Shown: one piece after another, positions 7,762-17,818 of the stretch
Layout: every line of letters starts with the position of its first letter
How positions within the stretch are numbered: position 1 is the stretch's first letter
The notes under the pieces: model-generated
What the model was told of the DNA's origin: nothing
The model's input: the letters and a program-made list of their open reading frames with translations, nothing else
The model's database searches: none
Program-made: the position numbers and the translations under genes
DNA from: Rheinheimera mangrovi
Lineage (GTDB): Bacteria; Pseudomonadota; Gammaproteobacteria; Enterobacterales; Alteromonadaceae
Direction of reading: 5' to 3'
DNA length: 64,000 nucleotides
NCBI RefSeq assembly: GCF_003990335.1
Contig: NZ_CP034683.1
Location: forward strand, 1,378,501-1,442,500

Positions 7762-10700
7762 ATGCGTCTTAAGCAAATTAAATTAGCGGGTTTTAAATCC
7801 TTCGTTGATCCTACCCAGGTGGCTTTTCCCGCTGCAATGACAGCTGTAGTGGGCCCAAACGGCTGCGGTAAATCCAACGTCATTGATGCTGTACGCTGGG
7901 TGCTGGGCGAAAGCTCGGCGAAAAACCTGCGTGGTGATGCGATGACAGACGTCATTTTTAACGGCTCAACGCAGCGCAAACCCGTGTCTCAGGCTTCTGT
8001 TGAGCTGATGTTTGAAAACACTCAAGGTCGTTTGCAAGGCACGCTGGCTGATCGCAGTGAAATAGCCATCAAGCGTTTAGTGACGAGGGATGGCCAGTCG
8101 AATTATTTCCTCAATGGCACTAAATGCCGCCGTCGTGACATCACAGATATTTTCCTTGGCACAGGCTTAGGTCCCCGCAGTTACGCCATTATCGAACAAG
8201 GTATGATTTCGCGGCTGATCGAATCCAAGCCTGCTGATTTACGTATTTTTATTGAAGAAGCGGCCGGCATTTCCAAATACAAAGAACGCCGGCGCGAAAC
8301 TGAAAACCGCATTAAACATACCCGTGAAAACCTGGACCGTTTATCTGATGTGCGGGAAGAGTTGGGTAAAAACCTGGATAAACTCAAACGTCAGGCGGCA
8401 GCAGCGGCGCGTTTTAAAGAACTCAAAGCGCAGGAGCGTAAGCTCAAGGCCGAATTGGCCTGTGTGAAATGGTTACACTTTCATGGCTTGTTGCAAAAAA
8501 GCGAGCTGGACATTCAGCACAAACTCACCGAAATAGAACAGTTTCAGGCGGCTCAGTCTGGCGATCAGCTATTAGTGTTGCAACTGAAAGAACAGCAGCA
8601 GGATTTACGTACTGAACAGCAGCAAGTGCAGCAGCAGTATTATCAGGTTGGTAATCAAATCACCCGCTTAGAACAACAGCAACTGCACCAACGCCAACGC
8701 CGCCAAAGTCTGACCGACGAACTGCGTTCCTTGCAGCTGACCTTGCAGGAAGCAGACTCCTACATAGCGCAGCAACAGGAACAGCTGGCAGAACTTGAAT
8801 TGCAGCTGGAAAACGCAGCACCTGATAGTGAACTGAAGCAAGAGCAGTTTGAAAGCCTGACCGAACAACTCGATCAGGCTGAAGAGCGTTTACTCAGTGC
8901 GCAGAGTGCTTTACAGCAATGGCAACAGCAGTTTTTTGCAGTGCAGCAACAGCAGCAACAGAATCAGTTAAAGGTGCAGCACAGCCAGCAGCAACAGCAG
9001 CAGTTACTACACCGTATCAGTCAGTTACAGCAAGAACTATCTCAACTGGATGCGGTGACTGATTCAACAGCGGCAGAGCCCTTAATGGTCAAGCAGCTAG
9101 AAACACAGCAGCAACTTGAGTTGTTGCAGCAACAAAGTACAGATGCTGAGCAGCATTATCAGGCGTTGCAGCAGGCGCTGCAGGACCGTAAACAACAGCA
9201 GATGGTGCGGCAAAGTGAATTAAGGCAACTGAAGACGCAGCAGGACAAACTCAACCAGATCCAGCAGCAGGTGAATAAACAGCAGCAACAACTGTTAAAG
9301 CAGTTGGAGATTGAGCCTCAATGGGCCAAAGCTGTCAGTCTGGTGTTGGGGGAATTGCAGCATGCCACCGCAGAGCAGGGGGCTAAACAGAACATTGAAC
9401 AGGACACTGTGCAAAGTTATGTGCTGCCTACAGAGTTAAAAGCACAAAGCGGGACTTTAGCCGCGGTGATCCGCTCAGGTCTTTATCCGGATCTATTTCA
9501 CAGCGTGTTGCTGGCTGACAATATCGAACAAGCCCAAGCCAAACAACAGCAGCTACAACCACAACAGTCCGTGATTTGTCCGCAAGGCATCTGGCTAGGC
9601 AGCAACTGGCAACTGGTACCTGGACAAGCTGCTTCAGACAACTACTTAACACGGCAACAGCAGTTGCGGGAATTGGCAGAACAACTCCAGCAGCTAGAAC
9701 AGCAATTAGTGACAGATCAGCAGCTAGAAGCACAGTCCAATACTGAACTCTTACAGAGCAAGCAGCAGTGGCAACACAGCCAGCAGCAGCTGCAGCAAAC
9801 AAAAGATCAACTGCAAAAAATCAGTACCGACCTTTTATTACTGCAACAACAGCAACAATTGCAGCAGCAAAGACGCGTGCAGGCATCGACTGAGTTAACA
9901 GTGCAGCAGCAGGATTTTGAGCTGATAAGCCTGCAGCTTGATGAACTGGAGCAACAATCTGAAGCGCTGGATGAGCAGTATCAGGCGCAAAAAGCCAAAG
10001 AATGGCAGCTGCAGCAACAACAGACACAATGCCAGCAGCACCATCAGCAACTGAAACAGCAACAGGATTTAGTGCGTCAGCAACTGCAACAAGTGCAGCT
10101 GGAACAACAAAGTGCGCAAAAGCAGCTGAGTTTCAGCCAACAGAATTTACAACGTAGCCAACAGCAACAACAGCAACTGCAGCAGCGTTTGCAACTGGTG
10201 CAGGACCAACTGGCCGAAGTGACAGAGCCGGATGGCGAACAACACGAGGCATTACAGTTGTTATTGCAGCAACGGGCTGAAGTTGAACTTTTAGTGCAGC
10301 AAAAAGCCGAAGCTTTACATTTGTTAGAAGAAAAGCTGCGTCAGGCTGAACGAGGCCATCAGGGCGTAGCGCATTTATTAACGCAAAAGCAAAAAGAATT
10401 AGCAGATTTCCAGTTAAGCGCTGAGGGCTACAGAGTCCGAGCCAACAATATGTTGGAGCAGCTGACAGAGCTGCAGGTGAACTTTAAGGAGCTGAGTGAA
10501 ACGCTACCCGCTGAAGCGAACGAACAAGAATGGCAACAGCAACTGGAAAAAACACAAGATTCAGTGTCACGTTTAGGACCGATTAACCTGGCAGCTATTG
10601 AAGAATTTGAACAGCAGGACGAGCGTAAACAGTATCTGGATGCGCAGCATCAGGATTTAGTTTCAGCGTTGGAGACTCTGGAAACTGCGATTAGAAAAAT

Positions 10701-11187
10701 TGACAGAGAAACCCGGCAGAAATTTAAAGAAACCTTCGAGCAGGTCAATGAAGGCTTGCAAACGTTATTTCCAAAAGTGTTTGGTGGAGGCAGTGCCTAT
10801 CTTGATTTAACCGAAGAAGATCTGTTAGAAACAGGTGTAACTATCATGGCGAGGCCGCCAGGGAAAAAAAACAGTACAATTCACTTACTCTCGGGTGGTG
10901 AAAAAGCGCTAACCGCTTTATCATTGGTGTTTTCGATTTTTCGATTAAATCCGGCACCTTTTTGCATGTTGGATGAAGTTGATGCACCTTTGGATGATGC
11001 GAACGTCGGCAGATTTTGTAATCTGGTACGGGAAATGTCTGAAACTGTGCAGTTTATTTATATCAGTCACAATAAAATTGCCATGGAAATGGCTGCACAA
11101 TTAATGGGTGTAACCATGCAGGAGCCCGGTGTATCACGAGTTGTGGCTGTAGATGTGGAAGATGCCGTGAAAATGGCACAAGCCTAA
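7762..11187 (+). CDS. smc: Chromosome segregation ATPase SMC
   Basis: This 1,141-residue SMC has Walker A GPNGCGKSN at 31-39, a coiled coil, a hinge at about 513-620, a second coiled coil, the ABC signature LSGGEKALTAL near 1045 and Walker B FCMLDEVDAPLDD near 1070, with an H-loop at YISHNK. SMC complexes extrude DNA loops and organise replicated chromosomes. The coiled coils are extraordinarily rich in glutamine, with many QQQ to QQQQQ runs encoded by mixed CAG/CAA, unlike the usual Glu/Lys-rich SMC arms. Many false open frames on the other strand come from this bias. It is followed by zipA after 19 bases. No scpA or scpB is in the window. Confidence 0.97.
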   Translation: MRLKQIKLAGFKSFVDPTQVAFPAAMTAVVGPNGCGKSNVIDAVRWVLGESSAKNLRGDAMTDVIFNGSTQRKPVSQASVELMFENTQGRLQGTLADRSEIAIKRLVTRDGQSNYFLNGTKCRRRDITDIFLGTGLGPRSYAIIEQGMISRLIESKPADLRIFIEEAAGISKYKERRRETENRIKHTRENLDRLSDVREELGKNLDKLKRQAAAAARFKELKAQERKLKAELACVKWLHFHGLLQKSELDIQHKLTEIEQFQAAQSGDQLLVLQLKEQQQDLRTEQQQVQQQYYQVGNQITRLEQQQLHQRQRRQSLTDELRSLQLTLQEADSYIAQQQEQLAELELQLENAAPDSELKQEQFESLTEQLDQAEERLLSAQSALQQWQQQFFAVQQQQQQNQLKVQHSQQQQQQLLHRISQLQQELSQLDAVTDSTAAEPLMVKQLETQQQLELLQQQSTDAEQHYQALQQALQDRKQQQMVRQSELRQLKTQQDKLNQIQQQVNKQQQQLLKQLEIEPQWAKAVSLVLGELQHATAEQGAKQNIEQDTVQSYVLPTELKAQSGTLAAVIRSGLYPDLFHSVLLADNIEQAQAKQQQLQPQQSVICPQGIWLGSNWQLVPGQAASDNYLTRQQQLRELAEQLQQLEQQLVTDQQLEAQSNTELLQSKQQWQHSQQQLQQTKDQLQKISTDLLLLQQQQQLQQQRRVQASTELTVQQQDFELISLQLDELEQQSEALDEQYQAQKAKEWQLQQQQTQCQQHHQQLKQQQDLVRQQLQQVQLEQQSAQKQLSFSQQNLQRSQQQQQQLQQRLQLVQDQLAEVTEPDGEQHEALQLLLQQRAEVELLVQQKAEALHLLEEKLRQAERGHQGVAHLLTQKQKELADFQLSAEGYRVRANNMLEQLTELQVNFKELSETLPAEANEQEWQQQLEKTQDSVSRLGPINLAAIEEFEQQDERKQYLDAQHQDLVSALETLETAIRKIDRETRQKFKETFEQVNEGLQTLFPKVFGGGSAYLDLTEEDLLETGVTIMARPPGKKNSTIHLLSGGEKALTALSLVFSIFRLNPAPFCMLDEVDAPLDDANVGRFCNLVREMSETVQFIYISHNKIAMEMAAQLMGVTMQEPGVSRVVAVDVEDAVKMAQA

Positions 11188-11206
11188 AAACTAAAAGGTA
11201 AAAGAG

Positions 11207-12046
11207 ATGGCTGAGGAATTACGTTTAGTCTTGATTGTTTTGGGTGTTTTGGGTATCAGCGCTTTAGCTTTACACGGCTGGTGGACAGTTCGAAAAAACA
11301 ACAGGGACATTAGCAAATACGATGTAGACGCTTCTGCAAATTCAGAGCCTAAATGGGATGGTTTTGACGAGCTAGGCATAGGGCGTAAGCGTGTATTACA
11401 ACCAGGCGAAAAGCCACAACCAAAACCTGCACCAACAGTGCCGCCAAAAGCTAACAAATTACGTGAACCAGTGAAAGTGCGCCGTGAACCTGAATTAAAC
11501 GAGCCTTCATTGGATAAGGGCAGTTTTTCTGCCACAGATGAACCTTATGCAGAAGCCGTTGCACAGGAGCAACAAGCTGCTTATGAAGCTGAAAAAGATC
11601 AAACAGCTCAGGCTCCGGCTAACGAAGTGTTGATCCTGTATGTATTACTGCCAGAAGGCGAAGAAATTAACGGTTCTTTATTATTGCCTTCGTTGCTGAC
11701 CTTGGGTTTTAAATACGGTGAAATGAACATTTTCCACCGTTTCCAGGACAATGCAGGTTCAGGCGAAGTATTATTTTCGCTGGCCAATATGTTTAATCCT
11801 GGCACCTTCGATTTAGAAGATATGGAAAAAATGAATACCCGTGGTTTAAGTTTGTTTATGACTTTGCCAGGGCCTGGCGAAGCCTTACAGAACTTCAACC
11901 TGATGCACAGTGCTGCGAAAAAACTGGCCGATGAATTTGGTGGTCAGGTATTGGATGGTCAGCGTTCAGTGCTGACAGTACAAACAGTGCGGCATTATGT
12001 GGAAAAAATCCGTGAGTTCCAGCGTCAACGCCTGATCCACGGTTGA
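11207..12046 (+). CDS. zipA: Cell division protein ZipA
   Basis: This 279-residue protein has an N-terminal transmembrane anchor (about residues 5-27) with a charged cytoplasmic edge (WWTVRKNNRD), a Pro/Lys/Glu-rich linker (about 55-140), and a C-terminal FtsZ-binding domain (about 142-278, beginning VLILYVLLPEG). ZipA tethers FtsZ to the membrane early in divisome assembly. The smc-zipA-ligA order is common in gammaproteobacteria. A terminator follows. Confidence 0.95.
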   Translation: MAEELRLVLIVLGVLGISALALHGWWTVRKNNRDISKYDVDASANSEPKWDGFDELGIGRKRVLQPGEKPQPKPAPTVPPKANKLREPVKVRREPELNEPSLDKGSFSATDEPYAEAVAQEQQAAYEAEKDQTAQAPANEVLILYVLLPEGEEINGSLLLPSLLTLGFKYGEMNIFHRFQDNAGSGEVLFSLANMFNPGTFDLEDMEKMNTRGLSLFMTLPGPGEALQNFNLMHSAAKKLADEFGGQVLDGQRSVLTVQTVRHYVEKIREFQRQRLIHG

Positions 12047-12063
12047 TGCATTAGATCTGTTAA

Positions 12064-12093
12064 AGAGGCCCCGTTTTCGGGGCTTCTCTATTT
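12064..12093 (+). terminator. Intrinsic terminator after zipA
   Basis: The stem GAGGCCCCG / CGGGGCTTC (one G-T pair) has a TTTT loop and is followed by TCTATTTTT. It separates smc-zipA from ligA. Confidence 0.85.
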
Positions 12094-12126
12094 TTGAATT
12101 TGAGATTTTAGACTTTAAGTGCCTGA

Positions 12127-14166
<2,040 letters not shown>

Positions 14167-14167
14167 T

Positions 14168-14623
14168 ATGTCTGACTTCTATCCCCTGCTGGATAAGTAT
14201 GGCCTGACCCGGATCCCCCTTCGCTTTTACGCTGTATTGTTGTTGGTGCTAAGGCCCTATCTTTTGTGGATTTTAGTGCTGACGATGCCAGAAGGCGGTG
14301 ACAAGTTACTGGCCGCCGTCTATCCCCAAAGCAGTGACTTCTTAATCGCTTGTCTGATTTGTGCACCTTTATTGCTGGTTGTGGCAGCATTAAGTCAGCG
14401 CAAGGACAAGGGGAGTCAGGGGTGGTTTAAATTATGGCGTCAAAGCCGTTGGATCATGCTGGCAGTTGTTGCTATAGATCTGGTGCATAGTCTGACTCAC
14501 TTACCCAACTATGTGATGCTAAAGGCACCCTGGTTACTAATATCACCAGCGCTGCTGTTGCTTAGCTTATGGTGGCTGCTGAAGAACCCGGTGATGAAAC
14601 AGGTGGTGACTGAATGGCCTTAA
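14168..14623 (+). CDS. DUF2919 (YfeZ-like) membrane protein
   Basis: This 151-residue protein has four hydrophobic segments (about residues 20-40, 55-75, 93-112 and 118-138). Its N-terminal YPLLDKYGLTRIPLRFYAV pattern is characteristic of DUF2919 inner-membrane proteins; no function is known. It starts one base after the ligA stop, so it is probably translationally coupled. It converges with the response-regulator gene with only seven bases between stops. Confidence 0.82.
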   Translation: MSDFYPLLDKYGLTRIPLRFYAVLLLVLRPYLLWILVLTMPEGGDKLLAAVYPQSSDFLIACLICAPLLLVVAALSQRKDKGSQGWFKLWRQSRWIMLAVVAIDLVHSLTHLPNYVMLKAPWLLISPALLLLSLWWLLKNPVMKQVVTEWP

Positions 14624-14630
14624 TTCAGCC

Positions 14631-16247
14631 TTAAATCGCTATTTTCTGCTGGCTTTGCAGCTGCTGCCAGCGTTTTTGCTGTTCTTCACTCAGTTTGGCT
14701 TTGGATAGTATGACTTCACATTGCAAACGAAGTTGTTCAGTTTGGATAGAGGGATCGATATTCTCTGTTGAGCGCAACGACTGCAGCAAGTTCAGCGCTA
14801 TCCCTACATTGCCGGGCATAATGCTAAAGGCTTTAATAAATGCTTCCAGAGCTTGCTGCCACTGACCTCTTTCATACATCAATACGGCGTGGTTATTGAA
14901 CTCTCTCGGGCCCATGGGCAGAGTTTCACGTTCTTTCCGCTCCTGTTTTAGGTAAGTTAGAAAAACAGGATCCGCACCTTTCAGTTTATTTGCATCCTGT
15001 GTCAGTGCTTTGAGCAAGTCGCGTGAACTGCTTAATAAACCCACCTCATGCAGAGCTTTGGCTTTATCTAAAATATCTTCGGCGCCCTGTGATTCCATAT
15101 TTTGATCCAATTCGAGCAGCAGCTGCTTGGCTTTTTCCAGCTGATCTTTCAGATAATAAATTCTGGCTTGCACCACCACCTGTTGTTCTTGCTTTTGTTT
15201 ATCCGGGAAAAGTTGCCTCATGTGGCTCAAGGTATCATTGGCGACTTTGGACAAACGACTGGTTTGCTCTTCTTCATCGACACTTAACGCATAATCAACC
15301 GAAGCGCGGGCCAGATTTAAGTAGAGATCTGGCTGCTCGTAAATAGAAAAACGGGCAAATCGCACCAGGTCTTTCGCTGCTCTGAATTGATGCTCGTAGT
15401 CGTGAGTTAAGCGCGATAAATGCATCAGTTTTTGTTGGCGTAATAAATTACGGGGCGCCATATCAGCGGCTTGCAGCAATTCTGTCTGGGCCTTTTTATA
15501 CATCTGCTGATGCAGGTGGATATCTGCTAATAAATCCAGGGTTGCCAGCTTTAAATCGGCTTTTTGTAATAAAGGTTGCAGCAGGGACAGGGCTTCGGAG
15601 TATCTTTCGCGCTGAATTAAGCAGCGGGCCAACCCCAGTTTAACCCAATGCAGATTGTTGTCATGGATCAAGCTGCTATAAAACTGCTCGCCTTCTGTCC
15701 ATCGACCGGCCTGCTGTAAAATCTCACCTTTGGTCTTGAGCAACAACGTTGCGTATTTGGGCTGGTAACCCTGCTCCAGCCATTGCTCAACCTGCTTGAG
15801 CGCTGCGTCAGTTTTTTTCTGATCCATCAGGCTATACAAAGGCCGCAACAGGTTTTTGCGCTGCACGGTACGGTCGATGCGGGATTTCAAATCTTTAATG
15901 GCAAAGGGCTTAACCATAAACTCGTCAGGCTGTAATTCGAGCACACTGTGGACCAGGCTTGGGTCTGTCTCAGCGCTGATAAAAATAAAACCTGTGCAAT
16001 GACGGAATAAATTACGGACTTTGAGCTCCTGATAGAGCTGATAACCGTCTTTACCATTTAAATTAAAGGAGCAGATGATCAAATCAAAAGCTTTGTCGCG
16101 GCACAAAGCTATAGCAGCGGTGGAGTTTTCCGCATAAGTGAAACTGGTATAGCCTAAAGTCTCAAGCGCATAACGCAGGTAGTTCTGAGTTAAGGGCTGC
16201 TCATCTACAACCAGTATCTGAATGTCCTTATTAAGCTTCACGACCAT
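14631..16247 (-). CDS. Response regulator with TPR domain, phosphoacceptor Asp missing
   Basis: This 538-residue protein has an N-terminal receiver domain (about 8-125) and a long C-terminal TPR-like helical repeat region (about 150-530). The receiver keeps the acidic pocket (VDEQ, D15/E16), the Ser of FISAETD and the Lys of VKPF. The expected phosphoacceptor position reads CSFNLNGKDG with Ser60 in place of Asp. The family is common in Alteromonadales and is thought to act through protein contacts rather than DNA binding. With Ser60 it is probably not switched by ordinary aspartyl phosphorylation. No partner kinase is adjacent. Confidence 0.85.
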   Translation of the reverse strand: MVVKLNKDIQILVVDEQPLTQNYLRYALETLGYTSFTYAENSTAAIALCRDKAFDLIICSFNLNGKDGYQLYQELKVRNLFRHCTGFIFISAETDPSLVHSVLELQPDEFMVKPFAIKDLKSRIDRTVQRKNLLRPLYSLMDQKKTDAALKQVEQWLEQGYQPKYATLLLKTKGEILQQAGRWTEGEQFYSSLIHDNNLHWVKLGLARCLIQRERYSEALSLLQPLLQKADLKLATLDLLADIHLHQQMYKKAQTELLQAADMAPRNLLRQQKLMHLSRLTHDYEHQFRAAKDLVRFARFSIYEQPDLYLNLARASVDYALSVDEEEQTSRLSKVANDTLSHMRQLFPDKQKQEQQVVVQARIYYLKDQLEKAKQLLLELDQNMESQGAEDILDKAKALHEVGLLSSSRDLLKALTQDANKLKGADPVFLTYLKQERKERETLPMGPREFNNHAVLMYERGQWQQALEAFIKAFSIMPGNVGIALNLLQSLRSTENIDPSIQTEQLRLQCEVILSKAKLSEEQQKRWQQLQSQQKIAI

Positions 16248-16509
16248 AAATGAACAAAGTACCTGTTATCATTTCTATCAAATATAGCCATTAATAAGAC
16301 AAAAAGCTCCAAATTTATTAAATGAATTCAATGGTTAATGTTTTTCTGATTTGGGAAAATTAACAATAAGTGAAATAACAGTAAAAACGAAATGTGGAGA
16401 ATGATTAAAAATAAGGACTTAGGGAGTTTCAGTGCGTTCTGAGTAGGCTGCAATGATGATTCGTACAGATTAAAATTTGGGGCCTGGCTATGCTTTTTTA
16501 TCGAAGGTG

Positions 16510-17044
16510 TGGTGGATGCTACTGGGTTCGAACCAGTTCGGCTTGGGTTTTGTAAAGAGAGCGATGTTTTTCTTTAAGGGGAAAAGGGGATGGTGGATGC
16601 TACTGGGTTCAAACCAGTTCGCCTTGGTCTTGTGTAAAGAGAGCGATGTTTTTCTTTAAGGGGAAAAGGGGATGGTGGATGCTACTGGGATCGAACCAGT
16701 TCGGCTTGGATTTTGTAAAGAGAGCGATGATTTTCTTTAAAGGGGATGGTGGATGCTACTGGGTTCAAACCAGTTCGCCTTGGTCTTGTGTAAAGAGAGC
16801 GATGTTTTTCTTTAAAGGGGATGGTGGATGCTACTGGGATCGAACCAGTTCGGCTTGGATTTTGTAAAGAGAGCGATGATTTTCTTTAAAGGGGATGGTG
16901 GATGCTACTGGGTTCAAACCAGTTCGCCTTGGTCTTGTGTAAAGAGAGCGATGTTTTTCTTTAAAGGGGATGGTGGATGCTACTGGGATCGAACCAGTTC
17001 GGCTTGGGTTTTGTAAAGAGAGCGATGTTTTTCTTTAAAGGGGA
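16510..17044 (-). repeat. Seven tandem truncated tRNA-Val copies
   Basis: Units start at 16510, 16591, 16673, 16747, 16822, 16896 and 16971. The first two periods are 81-82 bases and the rest 74-75. On the minus strand each unit ends with an intact tRNA-Val T arm plus acceptor 3' strand and CCA (CTGGTTCGATCCCAGTAGC then ATCCACCA). Before that is an anticodon-like CTTTACAAAA, but no D arm and no 5' acceptor strand. Units alternate between two sequence types (ttcgaacc with ggttttgt, and ttcaaacc with gtcttgtgt), making a higher-order repeat of about 149 bases. They lie downstream of the last intact tRNA in the same transcript direction. Confidence 0.9.
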
Positions 17045-17120
17045 TGGTGGATGCTACTGGGATCGAACCAGTGACCCTCGCCTTGTAAGGGCGATGCTCT
17101 CCCAGCTGAGCTAAGCATCC
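17045..17120 (-). tRNA. tRNA-Val (anticodon UAC), copy A
   Basis: This 76-nt cloverleaf has acceptor GGATGCT/AGCATCC, a D arm with GCTCAGCTGGGAGAGC, anticodon loop CTTACAA (UAC), T arm CTGGTTCGATCCCAG and an encoded CCA. It is the last intact tRNA of the operon. Confidence 0.97.
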
Positions 17121-17158
17121 TGGGGCTACTTTTTGTTACACATTGACATCTAAAAAGA

Positions 17159-17306
17159 TGGTGGACGCTACTGGGTTTAATCCGGTCACAGCCTGTTCTT
17201 TATAAAGTGCGGCGATGCGCTCTTTAAGAAGATGGTGGACGCTACTGGGTTTAATCCGGTCACAGCCTGTTCTTTATAAAGTGCGGCGATGCGCTCTTTA
17301 AGAAGA
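17159..17306 (-). repeat. Two degenerate tRNA-Val-derived units (74-bp tandem)
   Basis: Two identical 74-bp units start at 17159 and 17233. Their minus-strand 3' end is the acceptor/CCA sequence of the copy-B tRNA (AGCGTCCACCA). The T arm is mutated (CCGGATTAAACCCAG), the anticodon arm reads CACTTTATAAAG, and the 5' half of the tRNA is absent. They cannot fold as tRNAs. They sit between intact copies A and B. Confidence 0.85.
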
Positions 17307-17382
17307 TGGTGGACGCTACTGGGTTCGAACCAGTGACCCCCGCCTTGTAAGGGCGATGCTCTCCCAGCTGAGCTAAGCGTCC
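17307..17382 (-). tRNA. tRNA-Val (anticodon UAC), copy B
   Basis: This 76-nt cloverleaf has acceptor GGACGCT/AGCGTCC, a compensated A-to-C/T-to-G pair change relative to the other copies. The anticodon loop is CTTACAA, the T arm CTGGTTCGAACCCAG, and CCA is encoded. Confidence 0.97.
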
Positions 17383-17427
17383 TGGGATTTCTAAATTTTT
17401 ATCTGTCCTTCATTTTACTGAAGAAGA

Positions 17428-17503
17428 TGGTGGATGCTACTGGGTTCGAACCAGTGACCCCCGCCTTGTAAGGGCGATGCTCTCCCAGCTGAGCTAAGCA
17501 TCC
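17428..17503 (-). tRNA. tRNA-Val (anticodon UAC), copy C
   Basis: This 76-nt cloverleaf has acceptor GGATGCT/AGCATCC, anticodon loop CTTACAA, T arm CTGGTTCGAACCCAG and encoded CCA. It is separated from copy B by 45 bases. Confidence 0.97.
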
Positions 17504-17558
17504 TGGGCATAACAATTGAACTACACGATTTATCTTTCAGATATTTCACTTTAAAAGA

Positions 17559-17634
17559 TGGTGGATGCTACTGGGATCGAACCAGTGACCCCCGCCTTGT
17601 AAGGGCGATGCTCTCCCGGCTGAGCTAAGCATCC
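17559..17634 (-). tRNA. tRNA-Val (anticodon UAC), copy D, first of the operon
   Basis: This 76-nt cloverleaf is like copy C but with a D-loop change (GCTCAGCCGGGAGAGC). It is the promoter-proximal gene of the operon. Confidence 0.97.
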
Positions 17635-17652
17635 ATCGTGTGGTCGGCCGTC

Positions 17653-17680
17653 ATTATAGGGGGCTCGGTTTTTGTGTCAA
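17653..17680 (-). promoter_or_regulatory. Consensus sigma70 promoter of the tRNA-Val operon
   Basis: On the minus strand a perfect -35 TTGACA and a perfect -10 TATAAT are separated by 16 bases. A GC-rich discriminator (GACGGCCG) follows, as in stringently controlled stable-RNA promoters. The first tRNA begins about 18 bases past the -10. Confidence 0.92.
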
Positions 17681-17818
17681 TAATATTTTTAGCTTTGTGA
17701 ACTGTATGCTTTAAAAGTAAGCAGTTAAATCTTTTTCCGCATAGCTGCTTCGGCCGTGCAATCACTGCCTTGCATTGATACAATAGCGCCCAATTTTTTG
17801 GCCTTCAGTGGATTCATT

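Noticed and set aside
9428..10027. Minus-strand frames inside smc
   Set aside because: They reflect the CAG/CAA bias of the Gln-rich coiled coil read backwards (poly-Leu/Ala/Val).
16477..17016. Plus-strand frames with repeated WMLLGSNQFGL
   Set aside because: These are antisense readings of the truncated tRNA-Val units.
16510..17044. Additional functional tRNA genes in the array
   Set aside because: The units lack the 5' acceptor strand and D arm, so no cloverleaf can form.
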